From NCBI GenBank assembly GCA_035762175.1, contig DASTPP010000174.1:62001-126000 (forward strand): 64,000 bases of DNA. Direction: 5' to 3'. Of this stretch, positions 25,666 through 36,147 are shown in pieces. Positions within the stretch are counted from its first letter, which is position 1, and each line of letters opens with the position of its first letter. A model generated the notes under the pieces. The model saw nothing but the letters and a program-made list of their open reading frames with translations, was not told the origin of the DNA and ran no database searches. The position numbers were made by a program, and so were the translations under genes. The stretch is from DASTPP01 sp035762175 (GTDB lineage Bacteria > Myxococcota_A > Polyangia > Polyangiales > Polyangiaceae).

Positions 25666-26466
25666 ATGGCAGTCGAACGCTTGCTCATCGGCGACGTGGC
25701 CGCCCGGGCCGGGGTCAACGTGCAGACGCTCCGCTACTACGAGAAGCGGGGTATTCTCGGGGCGCCGAAGCGCACACGCACGGGCTACCGCGTCTACCCG
25801 GCCGAGACGGTGCGCATCATCCGGTTCATCAAGCGGGCGCAAGACCTCGGCTTCACCCTCGACGAGGTCGAAGAGCTCTTGCGGCTGCGCACGCTCAAGG
25901 GCGTCGAGAAGCGCAACGTCCGCGAGCTCGCGGCCGCCAAGGTGAAGGACATCGAGGAGAAGATCCGGCAGTTGCGCTCGATGGCGAACGCCCTCGGCGA
26001 GCTCGTCGCCACCTGCACCTGCCAGCTCGGCGAGGTGCTGTGCCCGATCCTCGAAGCGCTCGAGGACCCCCACGACGTTGAGACTCTTACGACGGAGGGC
26101 CGCGATGGCCATGACATTCCCCAAGCGACTTCGGTTGCCCCCTTACCTTGCGGCGGCCGCCGGCGCGGCACTTCTCGCCCTCGCCTGCGATGCGCGTCCC
26201 GCGCCCGACCGAGTGGATCCGGCGCCGGCCATGCCGGCAGGCCGGGCCCCCGTGGCTTCGACGCCTGCCCGCGCCGAGGTACGCCTTTCGGTCGACGGTC
26301 TCACCTGCGAGGGGTGCGCCTGGCAGATCCGCGAGAAGCTCGAGGCCCAGCCGGGCGTCGAGGCGGTGTCCACCAGCGTGAGCGACAAGCTCGTCGCCGT
26401 GACCATCGACGCCGGCCGGACCACCCCGGAGCAGGTGCGGGCCGCGCTCGTCTCCATCGGCTATGA
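25666..26466 (+). CDS. MerR-family regulator of the P-type ATPase module (stop codon misplaced)
   Basis: The DNA-binding domain is typical (LIGDVAARAGVNVQTLRYYE), followed by a long helix and a metal loop CTCQLGEVLCPIL. The Cys equivalent to MerR Cys82 is absent (LKGVEKRNV), a feature shared with monovalent-metal sensors such as CueR. The family sequence ends near 26080, but the frame stays open to 26466, overlapping the next gene by over 360 bases. I suspect a lost stop codon or an indel; the functional protein is probably about 140 residues. Confidence 0.75.
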   Translation: MAVERLLIGDVAARAGVNVQTLRYYEKRGILGAPKRTRTGYRVYPAETVRIIRFIKRAQDLGFTLDEVEELLRLRTLKGVEKRNVRELAAAKVKDIEEKIRQLRSMANALGELVATCTCQLGEVLCPILEALEDPHDVETLTTEGRDGHDIPQATSVAPLPCGGRRRGTSRPRLRCASRARPSGSGAGHAGRPGPRGFDACPRRGTPFGRRSHLRGVRLADPREARGPAGRRGGVHQRERQARRRDHRRRPDHPGAGAGRARLHRL

Positions 26467-26485
26467 AGCGGCGGTGGTGCCGTGA
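26105..26485 (+). CDS. Heavy-metal-associated (HMA) lipoprotein, MerP-like
   Basis: A lipoprotein signal ending LLALACDARP is followed by a Pro/Ala linker and one HMA domain with the metal motif LTCEGCAWQI. It would present metal at the outer face of the membrane to the transporters downstream. The product is 126 residues. It overlaps the next gene at the stop codon. Confidence 0.82.
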   Translation: MAMTFPKRLRLPPYLAAAAGAALLALACDARPAPDRVDPAPAMPAGRAPVASTPARAEVRLSVDGLTCEGCAWQIREKLEAQPGVEAVSTSVSDKLVAVTIDAGRTTPEQVRAALVSIGYEAAVVP

Positions 26486-26904
26486 TGGCCCGGCGAGGGG
26501 CCTCCCGGGGCCATCCCGAGGCCGGGCAGGCGCCCCGGGGTCGGCCCGGGGCGTGGACGTTCGCGGCGGCGAGCTTGCTCGTCCTGGGCGGCTGCGACAC
26601 GCCGTCGAGTTCGACCGCGGGCGCAAGGCCGTCGTCGGCGCCGCCCCCGGCCTCCGCACCCCTCGCTCCGTCCCAGACGGCCGAAGTGCTCATCCCCGTC
26701 GACGGCATGTCATGCGGCTCGTGCGCGGCCCGCCTGAAGCGCGGCCTCAAGGACGTCGACGGCGTCGTCGGCGTCGAAGTCAGCCTCGACCCCGGCGGCG
26801 CGCGCGTCCGATACGTGCTGGGCAAGACCAACCCCGATCGGCTCGTCGAGGCCATCAACGCCCTCGAATTCACGGCAGGCCCCCCGAAGCCAAGCGCGCC
26901 ATGA
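26485..26904 (+). CDS. Second HMA lipoprotein
   Basis: The 139-residue product has a signal ending LLVLGGCDTP, an Ala/Pro/Ser linker and an HMA domain with GMSCGSCAARL. It is paralogous in plan to the gene just upstream. The ATG overlaps the previous stop, and the stop overlaps the next start (ATGA), so all three are tightly coupled. Confidence 0.82.
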   Translation: MARRGASRGHPEAGQAPRGRPGAWTFAAASLLVLGGCDTPSSSTAGARPSSAPPPASAPLAPSQTAEVLIPVDGMSCGSCAARLKRGLKDVDGVVGVEVSLDPGGARVRYVLGKTNPDRLVEAINALEFTAGPPKPSAP

Positions 26905-27587
26905 CGCTGAAGCAGTTCCTGTCGCAGTTCGCCGCCCTGCTCGAGCAGGGCTCGCCGCTGGCCTTCGCCGTCGCGCTCGGCGGGGGCGTGCTGGCGAGCG
27001 CGGTCTGCCCCTGCACCCTGCCCGTGGGCCTCGGCGTGGCGAGCCTCGCGGGGGCCTCGGAAGGACAGTCGCGCCGCAGCGGGCTCGCGATTGCGGCGGC
27101 CTTCTTCGGCGGCATCGTCGTGAACCTGATGCTGCTCGGCGCGCTCGCCGGCCGCCTCGGGGCCATCGCGACCGAGCGCTTCGGGCGCAACTGGACGCTG
27201 CTCATGGCGGCCCTCTCGTGCCTGGGCGCCGCGGTCGCCTTCGCCGGCCCGCGCCTTCGCGTCGAGCAGCTCGCGCGCTTGCGGCGCCCCGGGGCCGTCG
27301 GGGCGTTCTCGTACGGCTTCGTGTTCAGCCTCGGCACCTCGGTCGCCCCGCTGCTGGTGCTGCTCACCGTGGCGGCCGCCAAGGCGAGCGTGGCGTACGG
27401 GTTCGCCCTCGCGCTCGCGTTCGGGGTCGGCCGGGGCGCTCCCTTCTTGCTGGCGGGCGTGTTCGCAAGCGCCATCATGCGCTTCGTGCGCCTCGGCGCG
27501 GCGCAGCGGGCCCTTCAGGTCTCGAGTGGCGTCGCGTTGGCCGTCGTGAGCGGCTACTACCTCCGCGCCTTCGTGGCGCTGCTCTGA
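26901..27587 (+). CDS. CcdA/DsbD-like membrane protein
   Basis: The 228-residue, six-helix membrane protein carries the family motif in helix 1 (SAVCPCTLPVGLGVAS). The symmetrical position in helix 4 reads SLGTSVAPLLVL with no Cys, so the classical cross-membrane Cys pair is incomplete; CPC in helix 1 may serve instead. CcdA-type proteins move electrons across the membrane, or in some metal clusters metals. Here it lies between HMA lipoproteins and a metal ATPase, so reduction of periplasmic Cys sites is a reasonable guess. Confidence 0.78.
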   Translation: MTLKQFLSQFAALLEQGSPLAFAVALGGGVLASAVCPCTLPVGLGVASLAGASEGQSRRSGLAIAAAFFGGIVVNLMLLGALAGRLGAIATERFGRNWTLLMAALSCLGAAVAFAGPRLRVEQLARLRRPGAVGAFSYGFVFSLGTSVAPLLVLLTVAAAKASVAYGFALALAFGVGRGAPFLLAGVFASAIMRFVRLGAAQRALQVSSGVALAVVSGYYLRAFVALL

Positions 27588-27602
27588 CGAGGGCTGTCGA
27601 CT

Positions 27603-29999
<2,397 letters not shown>

Positions 30000-30030
30000 G
30001 CCCCCGTTCGGGCCACGGAAGGACAAGACC

Positions 30031-30249
30031 ATGGCGACGAAGCAGATCACGTATTCCGTCCCCTCGATGTCGTGCGACCGGTGCGTCGGCACGATCAAGA
30101 CAGCGCTCTCGAAGCTGTCCGGCGTGACGGACGTCACGGCCGACCTGCCGACGAAGCGGGTGGCCCTCAGCTACGATGCCGCGACCGTGACGGAAGCCCA
30201 GCTCGAGACGGCCCTCGGCCGGGCGGGCTTCAACGTGGCACGCCTTTGA
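30031..30249 (+). CDS. Small HMA metallochaperone
   Basis: This 72-residue single HMA domain has the metal motif SMSCDRCVGTI, the size of CopZ or mature MerP, without a signal peptide. It follows the ATPase by 31 bases and is probably its cytoplasmic metal donor. Confidence 0.85.
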   Translation: MATKQITYSVPSMSCDRCVGTIKTALSKLSGVTDVTADLPTKRVALSYDAATVTEAQLETALGRAGFNVARL

Positions 30250-30360
30250 CCCAAGAATGGGCCCGCGCTCCCCGCGTGAAAGGGGCGGGTGCAAGCGCTT
30301 CGGGCGGGCCCTCGCGTCGATGATGCTTGGTCAACGTCTCTCGGGCCTAGCGCTGGGGCC

Positions 30361-30505
30361 ACCGAGCCGCAGGGCCATGCAGACGGCGCTCGCGGGGCAG
30401 ATCGAAGCGAACTCGGCCGAGGTCCGTACGGGCTCCGGTACGCCCGCCCGGCCGACCTCGCGGAAGCCGAGCTTGCCGAAGAAGGCGCGGGTCATCGTGG
30501 TGGGC
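30361..30505 (-). pseudogene. Duplicated 3' end of the arsN2-like gene
   Basis: The leftward strand repeats 31268-31413 with few differences (FFGKLGFREVGRAGVPEPVR and EFASICPASAVCMALRLGG). It lacks the rest of the gene. It flanks the aquaporin gene on the far side from the intact copy, which suggests a duplication that bracketed the aquaporin. Confidence 0.75.
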
Positions 30506-30514
30506 GGACGGTCC

Positions 30515-31231
30515 TCATGACGGGTCACTTCCCTCACGATTCACGACGCGGTCGGCGACCGCCGGCAGCGCGGGCACGAGCCACCGGAAGGTGGCCGTCG
30601 CGGCGATGGCGCCGAGGAGCTGCGCCACCACGAACCCCGGGACGTCGACGGGCCGGATGCCCGCGAAGGTGTTGCTGAACCCGCGGGCCAGCGTGACCGC
30701 GGGGTTGGCGAACGACGTCGAGGAGGTGAACCAGTAGGCCGCCGTGATGTACGCGCCGACGGCGAAGGGCACCGCCGACGACCGGCGGCGGACGCACCCC
30801 CAGATCACCGACAAGAGGCCGAAGGTCGCCACAAACTCGCTCACCAGCTGGGCGACGCCCTCCCGCACGTGGGTGGACGACGAGAAGGTCGCCTCCCCGA
30901 ACATGACATGGGCCGTGGCCACCCCGGCGAAGGCGCCCGCGCCTTGGGCGACGACGTAGACGGGCACCTCGCCCCACGGCAGGCCCCCCTGGCTGGCGTC
31001 GGCCAGCGTGACGGCCGGGTTGAAGTGCGCGCCCGAGATCGGACCGAAGGTCAGGATGAGGGCCACGAGCCCGGCGCCCGTCGCGATCGTGTTGGCGAGC
31101 AGGGCGATGGCGACGTTCCCGCCGGACAGCCGCTCGCCCATGATGCCCGAGCCGATCACGGTCGCCAAAAGCAGCCCCGTGCCGAGGGCCTCGGCGACGG
31201 CCCTTCGGGGCAGATCAACCGGCGCAGCCAC
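30515..31231 (-). CDS. Aquaporin/glycerol-facilitator family channel (arsenite channel candidate)
   Basis: This six-helix MIP channel of 238 residues has both NPA motifs (HFNPAVTLADAS and SFANPAVTLARGF). The GTG start overlaps the end of the arsN2-like gene by 17 bases. Aquaglyceroporins replacing ArsB/Acr3 in ars operons (AqpS) let As(III) made by arsenate reductase leave the cell. No other arsenite efflux pump is seen in this island. Confidence 0.85.
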   Translation of the reverse strand: MAAPVDLPRRAVAEALGTGLLLATVIGSGIMGERLSGGNVAIALLANTIATGAGLVALILTFGPISGAHFNPAVTLADASQGGLPWGEVPVYVVAQGAGAFAGVATAHVMFGEATFSSSTHVREGVAQLVSEFVATFGLLSVIWGCVRRRSSAVPFAVGAYITAAYWFTSSTSFANPAVTLARGFSNTFAGIRPVDVPGFVVAQLLGAIAATATFRWLVPALPAVADRVVNREGSDPS

Positions 31232-31766
31232 CGCCGGCCTTCGTCGGGTCGAACGTGCCGGGGCCGCCGAGCCGGAGCGCCATGCAGACGGCGCTCGCGG
31301 GGCAGATCGAGGCGAATTCGGCGGAGGCCCGCACGGGCGCCGGTACGCTCGCCCGGCCGACCTCGCGGAAGCCGAGCTTGCGGAAGAACGCGGGCGCTGT
31401 CGTGGTGAGCAGGTAAGCCTCTTCGAGCCCGTCGCCCGTCGCTCCCGCGAGCACGCGGCCGACGAGCTGCGCGCCGAGCCCCGCCGACCGGAGCTCGGCC
31501 GCAACCGCCACCGAGCGCAGCAGCCCCCATCGGTCGTACCGTTCGACCCCGGCAACGCCCGCCAAGCGTTCGCCGGCGACCGCGACGACGTACCCCGTCG
31601 GGAACGTCTCGACGACGCCACCGAGGGGCAGCGCCGCTCGGGCGAGCAACGCGAGGACGACGCCTTGGTCGTCTTCGTGGGCCGGCCGCAAGGTCACCCC
31701 GCTGCCTGCCCCTGGCCCGGCTCGCTCTTGCTCATGAGCGAGGCCGGGAACGCCGACGCCCGTCAT
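31215..31766 (-). CDS. arsN2: ArsN2-like GNAT N-acetyltransferase
   Basis: The GNAT fold is clear: LRSVAVAAELRSAGLGAQLV is the acetyl-CoA loop, and FFRKLGFREV the last helix. The family-specific end is EFASICPASAVCMALRL, seen in arsenic-resistance ArsN2 proteins. It is divergent from arsR and overlaps the aquaporin gene. ArsN acetyltransferases act on certain organoarsenicals; the precise substrate of ArsN2 types is less sure. Confidence 0.82.
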   Translation of the reverse strand: MTGVGVPGLAHEQERAGPGAGSGVTLRPAHEDDQGVVLALLARAALPLGGVVETFPTGYVVAVAGERLAGVAGVERYDRWGLLRSVAVAAELRSAGLGAQLVGRVLAGATGDGLEEAYLLTTTAPAFFRKLGFREVGRASVPAPVRASAEFASICPASAVCMALRLGGPGTFDPTKAGGGCAG

Positions 31767-31965
31767 AGGCGACCACCCACATCGGCGTGAAGGCTCGGCC
31801 CCTCCGCTCGGCCCTGCGGCCCGCTCGCCGCACGACCTGGCTCGGTGTCGAGACACTTCGGGTGCTCTGCTTTTGCCATCGTGGATGGACGATAAAGCAC
31901 GGGCCAGCGCGGCGCTACAACAAGGCCGCGGGAGGTGGCATTTACGAAGAAACGTTGGTTCCCCT

Positions 31966-32006
31966 TTGACGGCGGCCGGCTCCGGCTGGTATCGCATTTT
32001 TACGAT
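31966..32006 (+). promoter_or_regulatory. arsR promoter and operator
   Basis: TTGACG (31966-31971) and TATCGC (31990-31995) are 18 bp apart. The inverted repeat ATCG-CATTTTTA-CGAT (31991-32006) overlaps the -10 and the ATG of arsR, a likely ArsR operator giving autorepression. Confidence 0.6.
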
Positions 32007-32355
32007 GACTTCGACCGTCCCGCCCGAGGCGCGGGGCGCGTGCCCTCCGCCTGCCCAAGGGGTCGACTTGCGCCCCGTTGAGGGGGCCGAGGCCGACGAA
32101 GAGCTCGCCAGCCTCGCCAAAGCCGTCGGCCACCCGTTGCGGGTGCAGATCTTGCGCATCCTGGCCGCACGGACCTCGTGCGTCTGTGGCGACCTCGTCG
32201 ACGAACTGCCCGTCGCCCAGTCGACCGTGTCGCAGCACCTGAAGGTGCTCAAGGAGGCGGGGCTCATTCGGGGTGAAGTCGACGGCCCGCGCGTCTGTTA
32301 CTGCCTCGAGCCGCGCGGGCTTCGCCGCTTCAAGGCCCTCGTGGGCGGGCTCTGA
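32005..32355 (+). CDS. arsR: ArsR arsenic-responsive repressor
   Basis: The 116-residue winged-helix protein has the classical arsenite site in alpha3 (RTSCVCGDLVDEL, Cys59 and Cys61). The recognition helix is VAQSTVSQHLKVLKEAGLI and the wing is VDGPRVCYCLEP. It is the first gene of arsR-arsC-arsH. Confidence 0.9.
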   Translation: MTSTVPPEARGACPPPAQGVDLRPVEGAEADEELASLAKAVGHPLRVQILRILAARTSCVCGDLVDELPVAQSTVSQHLKVLKEAGLIRGEVDGPRVCYCLEPRGLRRFKALVGGL

Positions 32356-32422
32356 CCGCGCCTCGTCCCCGAAGCGAGGCCCCTTTGAGACGACCACGCC
32401 CTCGAACGAACGAGTCGACCCC

Positions 32423-32860
32423 ATGACGAAACCGATCGGCATCCTGTTTCTCTGCGTCGCCAACTCGTCGCGCAGTCAAATGGCCGAGGGGCTCGCGCGT
32501 AGCCTGTTCGGCGACGCGGCTCGCGTCCAGAGCGCGGGCTCGGCCCCGACGCGCGTCAACCCCTACGCCGTCGAGGTGATGCATGAGATCGGCATCGACC
32601 TCGCCTCGTACGCCTCGAAGTCGGTCGAGACGATCGACCCGAGCACGGTCGACCTCGTCATCACGCTCTGCGCCGAAGAGGTCTGTCCGGTCTTCCTCGG
32701 CAAGGTCGAGCGGGTGCACTGGCCCATCCCCGACCCGGCTTCCGATGACCCCTCGCTCGGACCGGGCGAGATGCTCCGGCGCTTCCGGGCCGCGCGCGAC
32801 GAGATCCGTACCCGGTTGACGGCCCTGCGCGAGGCCCTGGCGGCAGACCTCGACCGATGA
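32423..32860 (+). CDS. arsC: Arsenate reductase, thioredoxin-coupled (low-Mr phosphatase fold)
   Basis: It reduces arsenate to arsenite. The P-loop is FLCVANSSRSQMAEG with catalytic Cys11, and the resolving pair is Cys83 and Cys88 in TLCAEEVCPVF. DPASDD carries the general acid region. The 145-residue length fits the family. Its stop overlaps the arsH start (ATGA). Confidence 0.92.
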   Translation: MTKPIGILFLCVANSSRSQMAEGLARSLFGDAARVQSAGSAPTRVNPYAVEVMHEIGIDLASYASKSVETIDPSTVDLVITLCAEEVCPVFLGKVERVHWPIPDPASDDPSLGPGEMLRRFRAARDEIRTRLTALREALAADLDR

Positions 32861-33561
32861 AGCCCGACGACCTCCACGTCGCCCCGCCCGAGCTGCGCCC
32901 GCTCTCGACGCACCCGCCGCGCATCCTCTTCCTCTACGGGTCGCTGCGCGAACGCTCGTACAGCCGCCTGCTCGCCGAAGAGGCCGGCCGCATCATCGCG
33001 GGCCTCGGCGCCGAGGTGCGCTTCTTCGACCCGCGCGAGCTGCCGGTGTGCAACGCCATGCCGGCGAGCCACCCGAAGGTGCAAGAGCTGCGCGAGCTCT
33101 CACTCTGGTCCGAGGGCCAGGTGTGGTCGACCCCCGAGATGCACGGCACCATCACGGGCGTGATGAAGAACCAGATCGACTGGATCCCCCTGAGCATCGG
33201 CGCCGTGCGCCCGACGCAGGGGCGCACACTCGCCGTCATGCAGGTCTCGGGGGGCTCGCAGTCGTTCAACGCCGTCAACGTGCTGCGCGTGCTCGGCCGG
33301 TGGATGCGCATGTTCACCATCCCCAACCAGAGCTCGGTCGCCAAGGCGTACGACGAGTTCCACGAGGACGGGCGGATGAAAGAGTCGTCGTACCGCGACC
33401 GCGTGGTCGACGTGATGGAGGAGCTCTACAAGTTCACGCTCCTCTTGCGCGACCAGGTCGACTACCTGACCGACCGCTACAGCGAGCGCAAGGAGCGGGC
33501 GGTCAAGGAGGCGCTCGACGCGGCGAACCCCAAGCACCGCCTCGGCAAGCAGGGCCTTTGA
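32857..33561 (+). CDS. arsH: ArsH NADPH-dependent FMN oxidoreductase
   Basis: This is a flavodoxin-fold enzyme that oxidises trivalent methylarsenicals. Motifs: ILFLYGSLRERSYSRLLAEE (FMN phosphate loop), STPEMHGTITGVMKNQIDWI and LAVMQVSGGSQSFNAVN. The 234-residue length is usual. It is coupled to arsC. Confidence 0.93.
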   Translation: MKPDDLHVAPPELRPLSTHPPRILFLYGSLRERSYSRLLAEEAGRIIAGLGAEVRFFDPRELPVCNAMPASHPKVQELRELSLWSEGQVWSTPEMHGTITGVMKNQIDWIPLSIGAVRPTQGRTLAVMQVSGGSQSFNAVNVLRVLGRWMRMFTIPNQSSVAKAYDEFHEDGRMKESSYRDRVVDVMEELYKFTLLLRDQVDYLTDRYSERKERAVKEALDAANPKHRLGKQGL

Positions 33562-33582
33562 GGCCGCGGGCGGCGCCCCGTG

Positions 33583-34068
33583 CTACCCGCAGCAGGCGCC
33601 CGCCTTCGCGCCCCCTTCGCCCTCGACCGCGACCTTCGGCACGCAGCACGCCGCCCCGCCCGCCTGCTTCTCGAGCACCGGCCCCTCGCCCATCACGGCC
33701 GCCTCGCCCTTGACGACGAACACCTCCCACGCGTTGCCGTCGGGGTCTTCGACCCAGACCTTGTCTTGCAGGGCGTAGCAGCACGAGGTGTTCTCTTCGG
33801 TCGTCGTCTTCAGCCCCGCCGACTTGAAGCGGGTCCAGGCCACGGCGACGTCTTCGCTGCTCGCCACTTGGATGCCGAAGTGGCTGGCGTTGATGCCCGT
33901 GCGCGGCGCCTCCTGCATGGTCAGGTTCAGCGAGGGCGCGTCGAGATCGAACTTGGCGTAGCCCGGGCGCCGCTTGGTCGCCTTCACCCCGAAGGCCTTC
34001 TCGTAAAAGGCGACCGAGGCGTCGATGTTCGAGACGTTGAGCGAGAGGTGCGGCTTGACGATGTTCAT
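33583..34068 (-). CDS. arsI: ArsI C-As lyase (vicinal oxygen chelate fold)
   Basis: ArsI demethylates trivalent organoarsenicals. The protein begins with the VOC pattern (PHLSLNVSNIDASVAFYEKA). It has the paired Cys96-Cys97 in NTSCCYALQD, the position known for ArsI, and metal ligands in SHFGIQV and VEDPDGNAWEVF. Extra Cys pairs at the C-terminus (AACCVPK and GACCG) could bind As. It is co-directional with the following ArsR gene upstream of it. Confidence 0.9.
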   Translation of the reverse strand: MNIVKPHLSLNVSNIDASVAFYEKAFGVKATKRRPGYAKFDLDAPSLNLTMQEAPRTGINASHFGIQVASSEDVAVAWTRFKSAGLKTTTEENTSCCYALQDKVWVEDPDGNAWEVFVVKGEAAVMGEGPVLEKQAGGAACCVPKVAVEGEGGAKAGACCG

Positions 34069-34119
34069 GGTGTCCTTCCTTCCAAAAAAGTCGAAATAAC
34101 GGGCAAAAAAACACGGCGG

Positions 34120-34431
34120 TCAGCAGCAGCCCGACTTGCCGTTGCCGCGGCAGCAGTCTTCCCAGAGGTACGTCGTGAGGGCGCGGAGCGCCGTGTAGTC
34201 GGCCGCGTAGTAGTGGAACGTGCCCGCGCTGCGGGTCGAGAGAAGGCCCGCGTCGACCAGCCGCTTGAGGTGGTGACTGAGGGTCGAGGCCGGCAGGTCG
34301 ACGTGCGCCTGGATGTCGCCGGCGGACGCGCCCTCGGGGCCCGCCTGCACCACGTAGCGCAGCACCGTCAGGCGCACCGGGTGGCCGAGGGCGCTGAGCT
34401 GCTCGGCGTGGCGTTCGAGCTTCGAGGGCAC
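34120..34431 (-). CDS. arsR: ArsR-family repressor with C-terminal Cys site, regulator of arsI
   Basis: The 103-residue winged-helix protein has LPASTLSHHLKRLVDAGLL as its recognition region. It lacks Cys in alpha3; instead Cys93, Cys94, Cys102 and Cys103 end the protein (EDCCRGNGKSGCC). C-terminal sites of this kind occur in Acidithiobacillus-type ArsR and in regulators selective for methylarsenite. That fits pairing with arsI. It starts at GTG. Confidence 0.85.
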   Translation of the reverse strand: MPSKLERHAEQLSALGHPVRLTVLRYVVQAGPEGASAGDIQAHVDLPASTLSHHLKRLVDAGLLSTRSAGTFHYYAADYTALRALTTYLWEDCCRGNGKSGCC

Positions 34432-34437
34432 GCCATA

Positions 34438-34466
34438 ATTCTAATATTCTCGAAGAAGCGGCGCAA
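34438..34466 (-). promoter_or_regulatory. Promoter of arsR-arsI
   Basis: On the leftward strand TTGCGC (34466-34461) and TAGAAT (34443-34438) are exactly 17 bp apart. The predicted start of transcription falls at or next to the GTG of arsR, so the message may be leaderless. The AT-rich run around the -10 (GAATATTAGAATT) could hold the operator. Confidence 0.55.
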
Positions 34467-34606
34467 GCCCTATCTTCGACAAAAATGGAAGTTGGCTTCA
34501 CGGTCGCACCGGGGGGGCGGTCTTGAGCCCGCCCTGGGGGACGGGGGGACGATTTCTTGCGTCCATCGGCTCCGGCCGGCGTCCTCAAGGGGCGAAGGAG
34601 ACCCCG

Positions 34607-35626
34607 ATGTCCGAGACGTTCCCCGTGCCCCCGAGCGGCGCCTCGCCCCCGACGCCCCCCGCGGGCCTGCCCTTGCCCGGCGACTTCGTCGGGCCCGAGC
34701 TCGCCCGTTCGCCCGACACCTTCGTCCATGAGCTGCCGCTTCCCGTTCGGGCGGGACTTCGGGGGCTGCTCGCGACCATCGAACGCGGGCAGGAGGGGCC
34801 CGAGATCGAACGGGGCGTGCGCGAAGTCCTCGCCGACGCGACGCGGCGGACGCTCACGGCGTTGACCTCGGGCCCGGGGCTGATTCTGCTGCGGGGTGTG
34901 CCCGTCGAGGGCCGCCCGCGCGATGCCGTTGCGGCCCTCTACGCGATGATGGGACGCGCGATCGGTCAGCCCGTGCCGCAGAACCTCGACGGCGAGCGGA
35001 TGACCGACGTTCGTGACACGGGCGCCGACCCGAGCGACCCCGAGGTCCGGCTCTACCGCACGCGCGCCGAGCAAGACTTCCACACCGACGGCGCCGACGT
35101 CATCGGGCTGCTCTGCCTGCGAGGCGCGAAGGCGGGGGGCGAGAGCCGACTCGTCAGCTCGGTGCGCGTCTACCGGAAGGTCTGCGAGGCGCGCCCCGAC
35201 CTCGCGCCCTTGCTCTTCGAGCCTTGGTTCTTTCACCTGCCCGGCGGCAAGGCCCGCGGCCTGCCCGAGGCGCTGCCCCGGCCCATCGCCGCCTTCGACG
35301 GCCGCAAGCTCGAGACCTTCTTCATCGGCTGGTACCTGCGCAACGCCCAGGCTTTCGACGGGGTGCCGCGCTTCGACCACGCCCGGCGCGAGCTGCTCGA
35401 GCTCTACGAGGCGGCGGCCAACGACCCCTCGCTCGCGCTCGACATGCATTTTCGGCCGGGCGACGTGCAGTGGCTACGCAACGCCTTCGTGCTGCACAAG
35501 CGCACCGCCTACGAAGACCACCCCGAGCCCGAGCGCAAGCGCCACCTGCTACGCCTCTGGCTCTCGGTCGAGGGCATCGACGACGCGACGCCGCGCTTCT
35601 CGCCCGAGGGGGGCGCGCCGTCATGA
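34607..35626 (+). CDS. TauD/TfdA-family 2-oxoglutarate Fe(II) dioxygenase
   Basis: The 339-residue protein has the facial-triad HxD motif in DFHTDGADVIG and the distal His/Arg region in FVLHKRTAYEDHPEP and RHLLRLWLS. The start follows GAAGGAG. The substrate is not deducible. It overlaps the next gene (ATGA) in a three-gene operon with a membrane protein and a sigma factor. Confidence 0.85.
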   Translation: MSETFPVPPSGASPPTPPAGLPLPGDFVGPELARSPDTFVHELPLPVRAGLRGLLATIERGQEGPEIERGVREVLADATRRTLTALTSGPGLILLRGVPVEGRPRDAVAALYAMMGRAIGQPVPQNLDGERMTDVRDTGADPSDPEVRLYRTRAEQDFHTDGADVIGLLCLRGAKAGGESRLVSSVRVYRKVCEARPDLAPLLFEPWFFHLPGGKARGLPEALPRPIAAFDGRKLETFFIGWYLRNAQAFDGVPRFDHARRELLELYEAAANDPSLALDMHFRPGDVQWLRNAFVLHKRTAYEDHPEPERKRHLLRLWLSVEGIDDATPRFSPEGGAPS

Positions 35627-36147
35627 ACTTCGACGCCGAACTCGCCGCCTCGGTGAGCCTGCTCGCGTTCGCCGCCCTCTCGTTCGTCGACGGGGTGGTG
35701 CTGCACTTCTTCCTCGAGCGCCTGCCCTTCCGGCCGGGCTCGCGCCTCGAGCACGGGCTGCACACGGCGCGCGCCGTGCTCTTCGCGCCCGTGCTCCTGG
35801 CCTTCTTCGACGCGCGCGCGTCGCTCGCCACGGGGCTCGCGCTGCTCGCCGTCGACCTGGCCTTCGAGGTCTGGGACATGCTCATCGAGCGCCAGAGCCG
35901 GGCCTTCTCCGGGGGGCTTCGCACGCGCGAGTACGCCCTGCACGGCGTGCTGGTGGCGCTGCACACGGCCGCCGTCGCGTTCACGCTCGTGGCCCGGCAG
36001 GCCCCGGCCCGCACCCCGACCCCCCTCTCGCTCGCGGCCGTGACGGGCTGGCTCTTGCCTGGCTCCACATTGGTCGCCCTGGCGCACGTCGTCTTGCTTG
36101 CGGCGCCGACCTGGGCGGCGCACTCTCGGGCGACGGAGGCCTCATGA
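35623..36147 (+). CDS. Multi-spanning membrane protein, hypothetical
   Basis: The 174-residue product has four to five hydrophobic helices (LLAFAALSFVDGVVLHFFLE, ARAVLFAPVLLAFFDA, LATGLALLAVDLAFEVWDML). Conserved-looking His residues (VVLHFF, EHGLHTAR, LHGVLVALH) could bind metal or haem. It overlaps both neighbours by 4 bases. Confidence 0.75.
   Translation: MNFDAELAASVSLLAFAALSFVDGVVLHFFLERLPFRPGSRLEHGLHTARAVLFAPVLLAFFDARASLATGLALLAVDLAFEVWDMLIERQSRAFSGGLRTREYALHGVLVALHTAAVAFTLVARQAPARTPTPLSLAAVTGWLLPGSTLVALAHVVLLAAPTWAAHSRATEAS

Noticed and set aside
33503..35449. 648-codon minus-strand frame opposite the TauD-like gene, partly over arsI
   Set aside because: It spans genes in other frames and has no coherent domain.
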